Part shown: positions 1-10,325 of the stretch, piece after piece
How positions within the stretch are numbered: position 1 is the stretch's first letter
How the letters are laid out: each line of letters starts with the position of its first letter
DNA from: Gautieria morchelliformis
Taxonomy: Eukaryota; Basidiomycota; Agaricomycetes; Gomphales; Gomphaceae
Reading direction: 5' to 3'
Length of the DNA: 64,000 nt
Assembly: GCA_015179125.1 (NCBI GenBank)
Contig: WHVA01000409.1
Span: 41,156 to 105,155, forward strand
Notes under the pieces: generated by a model
Told to the model about the DNA's origin: nothing
Seen by the model: the letters and a program-made list of their open reading frames with translations, nothing else
The model's database searches: none
Program-made: the position numbers and the translations under genes

Positions 1-1455
1 CTCCGAGTCGCTTGGGACATCTCTATCTGTCCTTCCTCTATTCTTCTTATGTACATAATTGCAATTACTGCCAGCATTGGCAATCATGTCGATAGGGCTG
101 AGCAGCCGCTCAGGCCAAACGCGACGGCGTGGTGCCCTCGCGCACTGTGGTTTGCCGTGCTGGATGGCGTCTGGCGCTACCATCCGACTGCGCCAGAACA
201 GCAGTCCCGGCGGGGGAAATATAAGTGGTATTCCACACATTTCACTGTCGTTTTTTTGTTTTTTTTTTTTTTGTTTTGTTTTAGGTGATGGTTGGAGGTT
301 GAGCTGCCAGGGCCATCAATGTAGTCAATTTTAAACTCACTCTCCATGACTGCCACCATGTACTCACTGGTATGCCGCATACCAGTGAGTACATGGCGGC
401 AGTCGCGTCCTCATCTACAATCTGCGCAGGTCCTTGGACCGTCTGATACGGTACCAAGATTTCTTTTTGGAGTCGATATCCTGTTCCTACCTCGTTGCTA
501 CCACTTGGCAGATGTGCCGCTGGCCGAAGTATGTCAGCTAGCCTTGATCTCTCTGAGTACAGCGACAGACTACGTACCGTTGATTGCATGAGTAGGATAG
601 GCGTTGGGCCGAGTCATCAACTCGTCGTATGAAATGACTCCTCCAGCAGACATGAACGTGTCGGCCGTTGTGGGTACCAACTGGGTGTCCCGGGCCAACA
701 CCGAGGGCCCGAGGGGGCCAGATGATAGAAGGATTATTGGGTAGAAGACAGATACACTTATTTCCATTATATTACATGAACGGTCTCTATTCATCCCATG
801 TCAAACATATTCATTATCATTCATCATCGGAAGAGTTGTTTCCAAGTTTTTTTTTTTTTTTTTCCTGGGAGTAATATCACGTGATGTAGCCGCCGTCCAT
901 GTGCGAACAGCCGGGCGTCTCTGGAAATGCTAGCCTTGAGCCGACTGCTATAAGCGGGAGGCGGAAGTCGTGTTCGGCGCATTATCCTTCTCGATCTCGA
1001 CAGACACGTATATTGTTGGGGTGATGGTCACCTGAGTGTGGTGGTGCTGCTCACGCAGGTAGTGTGCCTGAGTATACCTGGATTAGTAATGGCACCACCA
1101 TGTACCTGCCTGGGCTACTTTACTTTGGCGGTCAACTGCGTATATCAGGTCGTATTACAGGCTTACCTGGCGCGCGTTGCAAAGGTGAAGTAAACACAAA
1201 CCCTGATCAGAGTGTCACCCAGTCACATGCCTCTCTCGCTCGCTCGGCCTTCTCGCCAGTAAAATACCTTGGTTTGCTTGGAATCTTAATGTTTCATCAC
1301 AGTTAGCTTTGCCGTCGAATGCGCCGACGATCTCAGGTCTTGGGCGCATCCGTTACCTTTTCCTTGTTAGCCGGTGCCGTCTCGCCCGTCGCTCCAGGCC
1401 TCGCCCTTTCTGACGTTCCATCCCACTTTTCGGCGACAAGTCCATCTGCCTAGTG
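1..1455. other. Intergenic stretch without a recognised gene
   Basis: Apart from the palindrome at 348-404, long T runs near 248-285 and 847-863, and a few short open frames on both strands that overlap each other, I see nothing that looks like a gene. A minus-strand frame at 281-589 has a plausible donor-like GTACGT at its upstream end, but no domain is recognisable and codon usage gives no support. The end of the stretch (about 1330-1455) is GC-rich and is probably the promoter region of the gene that follows. Confidence 0.5.
348..404. repeat. Near-perfect 57-bp palindrome
   Basis: The arms 348-375 and 377-404 are reverse complements around a single central C at 376, with one mismatch (ACC against GCC near the outer third). 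The inner part reads GTACTCACTGGTATGC and its mirror. No transposase-type duplication was found at the edges. It could form a cruciform or a 28-bp RNA hairpin. Confidence 0.85.
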
Positions 1456-1463
1456 TATATAAG
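1456..1463 (+). promoter_or_regulatory. TATA box of the adenylate-forming enzyme gene
   Basis: TATATAAG lies 58 nt upstream of the ATG at 1521. The sequence TCTCACCGCCCGCC just before the ATG is a reasonable fungal start context. The spacing leaves a very short 5' leader. Confidence 0.6.
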
Positions 1464-1520
1464 GGACGTCCGCATGCAATATGACGTTGAACGTCCAAAG
1501 CTTGCCTCTCACCGCCCGCC

Positions 1521-3738
1521 ATGCCTTCCACATTCATTCACTTTGAGGCTCTCCGTGCTCGCGTCGCATCTCACCCTCACGCCCCCATCTTTAAGCTCCC
1601 CAAGCCAGGCGCGCTCGGCCGCGAATGGGTAAATGTCTCCTATAAAGACTTCCAGGCGGATATTGAGCGCATGGCCAAATATTGGCTGGCAAAACTCGCC
1701 TCGCAAGGTCTTCCTCCCCGATCTGTCGTCGGCTTATGGCGAGTTAACTCCGTGTTTTTATACGAATTCTGCTTACTCTCTGCGCTCAGGGTCCGTGGTT
1801 TCACCTATTCCGATGTTATCACCATTTTCGCCATCAGTCGAGCCGGCTTTATTCCCCAAATGTTTGGTTTCGAGCTCCCCAACACCCGCATCGTCTACGA
1901 GCTCCTTGCCAAGGGTTCCGGCAAGGCTATCGTCCACGACCCCGCCAAGACCACACTTCTTCGCGAGTCTGGCACCACACTCCCTTGCTATGTCGCCACG
2001 GACTACACCACCATTAGTGATGCCGATATTGCTGCCTTTCCCCTACCTGACCTTCCTCCCGCCAAGCCCGACGACTATCTGTTCATCTACCACAGTAGCG
2101 GCTCTGTTTCCGGTATGCCCAAGGTTGTCCCCCAGACTAACCAGTGGCTGGAAACCGTCCAGCACAAGTCACGCGACGCTTTCTGTAGCGGAGACTTCGA
2201 CTCCCAAGACGTTTTTATCTGGACGTGCGTATCCATCACACCCCTAGTCTTCTCCGTTGACGCTCTCCAAGTGAATCCTTCTCCCATGCCTTGGAGATCT
2301 GTCGTAAGTGTCGCCTTTTACCCTCTTGCTCTTGCGCTATTATTCACCTTGTGTCGTAGTTTTGCAGCTCATCTTTCACCTCGCGGGGTGCCTTGTCCAG
2401 CCCACACGTATCGACTTCGATTCTCACGAACTCGCAACCTTAATTCGCGTTGCAGGTGTCAACCGCATCATCCAGTTCACGGGTGTCTTGCGTAGGCACC
2501 TGGACGACGCCCGTGGAGGTGTCGTCGAACCGGGCCTACTTGCCCTCCTCCAGCAGTCGCGACAGGTTACCTACGCAGGCATGCCGCTCTCCCCCGAGCT
2601 CGAGGATTGGGCGGTTGCCCAAGGCATTCCCATGACGGTAACCAGCCCCTTTCATTCCACAGTGTATGGATTTACCTTGTACCCAGAACAACTTCGGCTG
2701 CACTGAATGCGGTACGCCCTTCCGCCTGACTTCCCCGCCTCCCCCCTCTCACCCTTTCCCCAGGCGGGCTCCTCACTTCTGACATCGGAGACCGTCGTCT
2801 TCGCATGCTTCCCAATATTTCGTACAAAATGGTTCCCGTCGGCCCCACGTCCATCGACGGCGCCGAATACGGTCGTCTCCTCGAGCTGTGGATCCTCCCC
2901 GACTCGCCCGATCTCCCCATCGCCGCCCTGCGCACGCCCGACGGCGGCTGGCGCAGCGGCGACCTATTCGAAGAGCCCGAGCCCGGCAAGTATCTCTTCC
3001 GCGGCCGTGACGACGACTGGATCAAAAGCCAGTGGAGCGAACGTCTCGATACCAAGTGAACGGTGTGATGTCGTTCTGGAGTGGCTGATTGACTGACGTG
3101 TGCGTTGCGCAGGGCTATCGAGGACAACGTATACACGACGTGCGCGGATATCGTCGCCAACTGCGTCGTCGTGGGCAACGGCCGCCCTTACCCCGCGCTC
3201 TTCGTCGAGCCCCGTGTGCCCCCCGCCACGCCCGCTGCGGAGTTGGAGCTGAAGCGAGAGATCATCAAACGCACGAGCGATTTCCACTCTCTGCGGTACG
3301 TGTATGCTTTTGCCGCCAGGTTCCCCTGTTGCAGGTGTTCATAGAATGTGCATTGTTGGCTGCTGCCCGCCAGGTATCTCCACGAGCGCATACAGGACGT
3401 GCGCATGATCAAAATCGTCCCCGCGAAAGCACTCCCGCGCACCGTCGTCAAGGGCAACATCAGGTTCGTTATCCATACAAAAGCCCTCATGCCGCCCGCG
3501 CGTTTCTGACTTGCCGTCGGGTTCACGCGCCGCGCCGCACAGACGCCGCGCCGTCGAGCAGGACTTCGCAAGCGACCTGGAGGCGATCTACGCGTCCTTC
3601 CACCAGGAAGAAGTCTATGCCGGCGTCTGTATCTCGGAACCTCCGCCCAAAGGCAAGGACATGAGTACTAGTAATAGTAGTAATAGTGGGCGCGGCCCCG
3701 CCCAGACTCTGGTGGGGTTGCTGCTGCGTGAGGCGTGA
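1521..3738 (+). CDS. Adenylate-forming enzyme (acyl-CoA synthetase/NRPS-adenylation-like), 8 exons
   Basis: The model joins 1521-1738, 1790-2303, 2368-2637, 2687-2711, 2764-3055, 3113-3295, 3374-3463 and 3543-3738. This is 1,788 nt in one frame, 595 residues. It is an ANL-superfamily enzyme that would activate a carboxylic acid as its acyl-AMP; the substrate cannot be read from the sequence. Visible motifs are the phosphate-binding loop YHSSGSVSGMPKVVP, the late hinge region RSGDLF followed by FRGRDDDWIK, and a C-terminal ALPRTVVKGNIRR with the expected lysine. No carrier-protein or reductase domain follows, so it is either stand-alone or a shortened relative of basidiomycete NRPS-like proteins. 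The first intron (1739-1789) is a GC-AG intron, and exon 4 is only 25 nt. The start is supported by the TATA box. The frame closing over all eight exons argues that the gene is intact. A Family A gag remnant begins about 100 bp after the stop. Confidence 0.85.
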
Positions 3739-3837
3739 GTGTCGGACTTTCTCCGCATCTTCTTGATCTTAATCGTGAGCGTCTTTCACCGTGCGTTCGA
3801 AAATTGGCGCTATTCCGAGCTGTACCATACAAGGTGC

Positions 3838-5022
3838 ACGGCAAGCGCGCGCAGCCGACAATAGTATGCTGCGTCTGCGCAACGCGGGACTGACGGGCGA
3901 CACTCGTCACGCGCCCCCACCAGAAGCCCGTGCACCAGAGGCGCCCATCCCAGAGCCGGACCCGACCCCGGCCCCAGTCAGAGCATACACTGACATGGTC
4001 AGCGCGACATCACAGCCGCACGACCGCTCTATGGCCCCAACTGAGGGCCAGGGCATACCGGACCAGCCAGAAAGCTTGCAAGAGCCATATGATGGTTTCA
4101 CACGAATGATATGCGTCGCGATGGCTGATGCCATTGACATGGACCCTGAGAAGTCCACACTGGCAAAGGCCGGCATGAAACTGGCCCATCCTGCACCATA
4201 TGGGAGGGTCTCACCTCAAAGAGTTTGAGGTCTTCATCACAGCCATCTTGAGATGGCTCCAGATGAATTGCCTGTTGGGACCGACCAGCATCGATATGCA
4301 GGGCACAAAGACCATTCAGGAAATGCTGAACGACCTCACGAAATATGCAGCTTGCATGATACAGCCCCCAGATGACTACACATTCTGGAGGTGTTTCGTG
4401 TCAGCACGGCGCGAAACACTGCACAATGAGGTCCTCAAGAAGGACTACACTGCAGAAAGCAGCTCTTCGAAGCAGCCTGCATGATCAAGGAAGTGTCCTG
4501 CTACAACATGGGGATGTGTCGAGCAGAGAGTGTGGCTGCCACCGCCAGCGCATCACGGTTTGCGCTGAACAAACTGGCGCCACAGACAGGCCCAAGCAGG
4601 CCTGCCCCCTTCCAGAGGAGCTGGATGTCCCAGCATCCACAGCTGCCCTGCCCTACCCTGGTGGGACGCCCACCTGAGACTAAACAGCCTCAGGCCTCAG
4701 GAAGCTCGTCGAAACCGAGATTCCTGCCAAAGTCATTGGGTCAACCACCGGATCGGCCCACCAACACCCCAAGCAGGGTCACGTGCTTTGAATGTGGCCA
4801 GCCAGGGCACAGAAAAGCGGAGTGTCCACGGCTCAAGTCTGGCATATGGACAGCAGCCGCAAGACATGGCGATGACAAGGATCCGGGCCCGGATCCCAAC
4901 CATGCCCCTCTTCCACAAATGGATGAAGAGGGGGAGGGTGAGCCTCAGAATGATGAGGATCAGGGAGATGCAGAGGCTCCCATAGACGAATGGGAGCCTG
5001 AGCCATCCCATTATTACGACTG
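3838..5022 (+). pseudogene. Family A Ty3/Gypsy gag remnant, plus strand
   Basis: This is the nucleocapsid-bearing gag of the same family as the minus-strand copy at 12.9-14.6 kb: both share GLTGDTRH, SMAPTEGQGIPDQ and LKEFE. The zinc knuckle CFECGQPGHRKAEC (CX2CX4HX4C) is at about 4790-4830 and is followed by an acidic tail. The reading frame is broken near 4215 and 4470. About 190 bp of the capsid part is missing between two ATGCAG-like words at about 4295. It stops at the residues HYYD, where a Family A LTR begins. No start codon of its own is evident: the left edge is truncated against the downstream flank of the enzyme gene. Confidence 0.85.
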
Positions 5023-5486
5023 TGTAAAGTGTTGGAATTATGACAAGCTGGTTATGCGTTCATTCTGGTTATCTAATCCAAGGCTTGCATGTATCATTGT
5101 CAAACCCTTTGTTCTCGCTTTTCCTATTGTTCTATTTTCCTTTTGTTCTGAGAACATTTATAAGTCTTTACTTTTCATGTATGTAACTATCCGTTTGCCC
5201 CAACGAGCTCACAGGACAAACACTCCATATACACTCTTGCATCGTTCTTACTCGCGTCTCTCTTATTTCAACATAAACCTGTCGATCTTTGGCCTTGTAT
5301 CACAAGGGCACAGCAGAACTTGACCAAGGAGTGGTATTCTGAATGCTACGTAGTGACAGTGTAAGGGTAAGATGCGATGGGGACCACTGACCAGTTCCCA
5401 CGCATAAACTATACAGTGGGTCCCTAAGGGGCCCACTGGGATTATGTAATAACTAGTATACATGTATGATACATAGGTTATTTACA
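5023..5486 (-). repeat. LTR, Family A, 3' LTR of the minus-strand element
   Basis: Read on the minus strand it begins TGTAAATAACC directly after a purine-rich tract and ends with ACTTTACA, about 464 bp. A related piece, aligned in the same direction, lies at 27067-27190 (shared TGCTACGTAGTGACAG). The 5 bp outside its far end, GACTG, belong to the gag remnant, so the element probably landed in that older gag. The matching duplication at the other end was not found. Confidence 0.65.
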
Positions 5487-5502
5487 CCCTCCCCCTCTAT
5501 AG
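5487..5502 (-). other. Polypurine tract of the Family A element
   Basis: The minus strand reads CTATAGAGGGGGAGGG immediately before the LTR start TGTAAAT. The same tract and LTR start recur at 28523-28538. In LTR retrotransposons this is the plus-strand DNA primer site, and it fixes the orientation of the element as minus. Confidence 0.75.
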
Positions 5503-6241
5503 ACAACTAAAGGGGACCAACTAGGACTCATAGAGGTCATCCATGATGGAGTCCTCTAATGTTTCCGATGTCGGAAATACTAAAGAAATATAATATCGAC
5601 ACGGTGATTATAACAACACAATTCCAAACCGAAACCAACTTGTTGATATACATCCGAACGCATACACATCACAACGACTTATGCCCGAGATCGCCGAACC
5701 CACACCTACCCACTCGATCCAACCAGATCCACGCCTCCGATCATCCCGATATCATGGGAGCACACACCACATGCTAATACAGTCCAGAATGCCCCTATAG
5801 ACCCTTCCCAAGCATGCCGAGCCCGACCCAAGTGGCACACACCCCAGAATCACATGACCCAATCAAGGGATGCAACATGTCAAGCCGACCCTGCCTGTAG
5901 CTAGACCACGCCTCCTATCCACTCCCAAAACCCGTTCCCTTTCTCTGTTTTATGCTCCACACCCCAACCTAACTTGTACAACACCCGTCGACACCCCTAT
6001 CAATGGCTATGCGCCGTTCCCCCCATCCCACCTCGACTTTGTTCCCATTCCATGAATACTACGACCACCAAGCACTAGCATTGACTGATAAATAGCTAGC
6101 TTCGTGTACCATATAATAATAGCGAAATCCGATTCTATTTACTGTACATCATACTAGCTAGACCTTTACAGAATTTATCATAAGACACATATTCTCAGTT
6201 ACATGTGCAGATATTCTTGCTATTTCTGATTTCCACTCGAT
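5503..6241. other. Non-coding part of the Family A element
   Basis: No gene or strong repeat is recognised between the polypurine tract and the end of the accessory frame. Short open frames here lack recognisable domains. Confidence 0.4.
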
Positions 6242-8998
6242 TTATCTCACGTTCAGAGATTGAATCATATTAGTTTCAATATCATTTTCAATACTAACAA
6301 GATCCGATATGATGACATCGTCGTCGTAAGGGGCCGGTGGAGCACGTGACTCCTCCGGAGGCACCTCTGCATCCGCGGGGGTGGTTGGGTGAGGTGGTTC
6401 TGCCTCACCACTGGCGGTGGTTTCCGCTTGGGTGATGGGGCCTGCATCCTTGCGGAGCATGGTAATAAAGTGGTTGAATATGAATGTCGTGAATTGATAG
6501 AAGTATAATTCAAGTCCCAAGTGGAACCGAATCGAGATATGTTCGGGAGTCTGAGTATTTGGGAGTATGAGAGGACTATATGTGTTCTGACACAAGTATC
6601 GCAAGTTCAAATGCGATCTGAGATGAGTGGTTTCTTTAGGAGACTGTGAGTTCAATTGACTGGTCGTCTACTATACATGCCGCAGCTATTTATCCTCTGT
6701 GTGGGACATGCTAGGATAGAAGGGGGTTACCAGCACCGGTAGGTGTGTGTGAGATGAGTATACTATGGGGGTTGGAGTGCCGGTTGCTGCGGCGTGTACA
6801 TATTGTGTCTATTGAATGAGAAGTGGTCTGTGAGACTATAATATCAGAAGCATATGGTGCGTGTGGGGAAGAGAGAGGAAAGGGAATAGTCAGTGCGCAG
6901 TGGCTCAGCCACCATGCCACTCCACGGATCAGCTGCGCTCGGGCTCAGGGACGGGTCCGCGGGCTTTGCATCGGACATTGGATGATAGTGGCAGAATCGT
7001 GATCCAGGGATGTGTGTGGGCTTGGATAGATGTGTGTAGACTGGTGAATTGATGAGTAAGGATTGTGGGGATATGCGCATGGCATAGACGAAGGGTAAGG
7101 AGGAGTCGCGAGAAGAGAAAGGGGAGGGGGGTCGTGCATCGATTGATATGATAATATTTGCGACACATGGCCTCGACGGCCGGATCCTCAGCCTGGGGAG
7201 GAGGCCGGAAGCGTGCCAGCTCTTGATCGAGCTGAGCGTGGGTGAGAGGTCGCGGCACCGTGGCCCTCACGTGGCTGGTCTTGAGGACCTTTTGTTGGCC
7301 CTCCCGAGCGGTGGCACTGAACGCCATGCCTGTGATGCTGCATTGAACATATCGTTCAATGCGCGTCACTCGCTCGTGAGTGACCCCGGAATAGCAGGCC
7401 AGCCATCATGCGATCTCAGTGAGTGGGATGTCGGGGCCAGCTCTGCCCCCCACGGGATATGGGCCCGTGATGGAGAGCCGCAGACTGGTGCTCTGCGGTG
7501 TCAGGCATTTCCTGGCATCGACAAAGCTCGACCATTGGTCGGTCGAGCCAAACAAGTTGAGGAGTCTCAACTTGAGAGGTGACGCGACCCCTTTAACACG
7601 GGGAGCAAGGGCCTTCAACCACATCCAGACGTCCATGTCATCTAGGTTGAAGGTTCCATCCACGTTGTCATGGATGGCAGACGGGATTCCCTCGGGGTTG
7701 TGTATCCAACCCCTTAGGATGGCGGTGATGTTGTGCAGGGTACCGCTCACTATCACGAGACAATCCCTTTTGGGATTGTGAGCACGTTGCTCACGCTCGA
7801 TCCACTTGAATAGGCCGATCATCTCACGTGTGCGCACGCGTTGCAGCGTTTCTTTTGCATGTGCTATGAGCACAACGAAGCATGGGTCGTTGAGCGGGCA
7901 GACGTCGTACCATTGAGTACGACGCTGTTGAGCCTTTCCTACTGGTCATGGTAGGAGGCCCGTCTCGGAGACTGGTGGGTCTCCGAGTGGTATTATCACA
8001 CCCTCCCCCGGGTAGGGAGGGTGAACTGTCCCTGCCGGTGGTGGCAGGTCCACGTGAGGCCGAATGTACTGGGCCTTGACCAATGCTACCTGCCATTGTA
8101 GGGCAGGGTCATTGATCGTGTGCGACCGTGACGCCACAAGGTATGCGCCGATTGCGCTTTCCCTAGCAATGGCTAACCCATTGACCATGTTGGGGGTGCC
8201 ACACAATTTCTTGCACTTCTTTTTTGGCTGCTCTGCCAGCCGCTGGGCCCTTTCCGGGTTGTACGCCTTCCAGAGAGAGGAGTCGGACTCCCATCCCTCT
8301 GGGATGCCGTATGCTGCATTGGATGGCGCGCTCCGCCCCTCTGTCGTTGTCGTTGTTGGGGTGGGAGCCGATAATCAGGACGCTAGCCCTGATGTTGCGC
8401 GCGCTGGCAAGGGTGCCATTGCGCAGGATGATGAGGGCCTGGCCACTGGATCTGTGGGCGGGTCATGGCGTGGCCTTTTTGAGGCTGCATGGGCGAACTT
8501 GAGCTGGAGCTGGGTTGCGCTCAGCTGCTCCTCAAGCTCCTTTATTGTGGCGCGCTCGGCTTCGAGCATGTCGCCACGGTCTTCGACCGCCCATTCCAAG
8601 TCCTTGACGTCCCTTTTGAGGTCATGGATGTCCTGGAGGGGCTCCTCCCACGCATCACACACGATGCCCCTCGGGAGCCATCCCCAGGCTGCATCAACGG
8701 CGTCACCGACATCTTCATCCTGCAGTTTGACCTTGCAGGTGCCTGTCGCAGCCCGTAGGTGCACGGTGTAGTCTGCGCACATGGCGCAATCATCTGGGTG
8801 AACGATTGCCAAAGCGTCTTCCCATCCTACGATCATCCAGTGTTCTTGGTTGACTGGAGCTCGTAGGATGTCTGTGGCCCCCTGTCTTGGGGCTGTTGCG
8901 CACGTCGTGGATGTTGACAGATCAACGTCCATCCCATCTTTGGGGGGCATCATCTTAGTGGGTAGATGATGGTGGTTTGCATCCAAGAAGCGATGCAC
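6242..8998 (-). pseudogene. Family A accessory ORF3, copy 1 (between integrase and 3' LTR)
   Basis: From the ATG at 8998 one reading frame runs to about 7150, interrupted only by TGA stops at about 8375, 7946 and 7406. A tail in the same frame resumes at about 6500-6242 (APPAPYDDDVIISDL). The 650 bp between looks non-coding and may be an intron or an insertion. The protein has an N-terminal region with a central acidic coiled coil (about residues 120-175, KRDVKDLEWAVEDRGDMLEA) and a conserved core with GWIHNPEGIPSAI, DMDVWMWLKALAP and GPYPVGG. Copy 2 at 29 kb has matching GWLCNPEGIPSAI and DMDVWMWLRMLAP. The third TGA aligns with Arg in copy 2. It is not a standard Ty3 enzyme, and I do not recognise a known family. 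Its steady position downstream of the chromodomain suggests a third gene of the element; its function is unknown. Confidence 0.75.
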
Positions 8999-9072
8999 CC
9001 TTGGAAGGATCCGAGGCGAAAATTTAACCGCGCTGTGGCCGGCGCGTCACGTGGTATGCACATGACAGATGC

Positions 9073-9904
9073 GTCTAGCAGCGTCTGGGGAGGTTGCGTG
9101 GTTTGCTCACCCCCCGAAGCTCTAGATAGCAATCTAGGGCTTTGAGATCTTTGCATGATGACATGGGTTCCCATGTCACGTCGCCTAGGGTCCAGCGGAC
9201 CTGGAACTCCAGGTCCATCGAGTTTATCCATTGATGTGCGATAATCTCGTCGACAAGCCACTCCTTGTTGTCATTCGCTCCAAAGTCATAATATGACTTG
9301 GCCTCACGACGAGGGAATAATTCGTCGTTGTTAGCCTCCTATCGTCGTACGAGGCTTGAATGAAAGACCAGTGATATGCGACGGCTTTTCAGCTCGTCGG
9401 GAAGCTCAAGGGTCACCGTCGAGGCGTCGTTATGCGCCTTGATGATGCGGTATGGCCCGATGTACTGCGGAACTAGTTTTCTGGCTCTTCCTTTCGGGAG
9501 AGTTAGGTTTTGGGTCGAGAGATAGACGCGGTCGTTGGCCGTGTACCTGTCGCTCGCCATACGTTTCTTGTTTGCATGAAACGTTTGCATCACTCGATGC
9601 TCAATGATTGCATTGTGTGCCACCATCAGGTTCCATCTTGCCTGATGTGCGAACCAGGCTACTCCTTTGAACGGGGTGTCCATGGCTATGGGGAGATCTA
9701 TCCGCGGCATATAGCCATGGTTCAGCTGGAAGGGTGCAAACCCTGTGGTCGCGCTGACATTGCTGTTGAGGGCGACCTCAACCATCGGGCATTTCGATGC
9801 CCAATCCGTCTGATCATCTCTGATGACCGTGTGCAATATCTGTCCTATCGAGTGGTTTGCCCGCTTGGTCGCTCCATCCATTTGGGGATGGAAGCAGTTG
9901 ACTT
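9073..9904 (-). pseudogene. Family A integrase C-terminal part with chromodomain
   Basis: The minus strand encodes the last part of a Ty3 integrase: CFHPQMDGATKRANHSIGQ holds the glutamate-side region, then PKGRARKLVPQYIGPYRII (GPY/F motif) and VFHSSLVRR. After one TAG at 9339 the same frame continues as ANNDELFPRREAKSYYDFG and a chromodomain (EWLVDEIIAHQW, then VRWTLGDVTWEP, about 9266-9120). A chromodomain of this kind usually steers integration to histone H3K9-methylated heterochromatin. The upstream half of the integrase is missing in this orientation because it is inverted (see 9905-10325). Confidence 0.85.
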
Positions 9905-10325
9905 TTGAACTACATTCAAAGATCATATTGGTGGCTGGGCATGAGCCTGGACATTGAGTCATTCTGCACGTCGTGCACGAAGTGCCAGATGATGAAAACC
10001 GGGCCACAACGGCCCAAAGGCCTACTAGACAGCCTACCCATTCCGGATAGGCCGTGGCAGTCGATTGGCATCGACTTCATGGGGCCCCTGCCCAAGTCTA
10101 ATGACTGTGACTACCTGATGGTAGTCATCAATCAACTAACGTCACACGTCCACCTCGTCCCAACCATGATGAGTGTGTCAGCCAAGGGAGTAGCCTGGCT
10201 GTTTCTGAAAGAGGTCGTCCAGCTCCATGGGGTTCCTGACTTGATTGTCTCGGACAGAGACTCAAAGTTCACGTCGATCTTTTGGCATGAACTGCAGAGA
10301 CTCATGGAGACTAAGCTCCTCACTT
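9905..10325 (+). pseudogene. Inverted integrase core segment, Family A
   Basis: This piece reads on the plus strand although everything around it is minus. It carries the second half of the HHCC zinc finger (FCTSCTKC), the first catalytic aspartate (SIGIDFMGPLP) and the second (LIVSDRDSKFTSIFW), ending at METKLLTS. The minus strand to the right ends at HQIVGHYGHLK, and to the left it resumes at CFHPQMDG. Flipping about 420 bp would therefore restore a continuous integrase. The inversion must have silenced this copy. Confidence 0.85.

Noticed and set aside
177..794. Minus-strand frames around the palindrome as a host gene
   Set aside because: The frames overlap out of register, no domain is visible, and part of the sequence is the palindrome itself.
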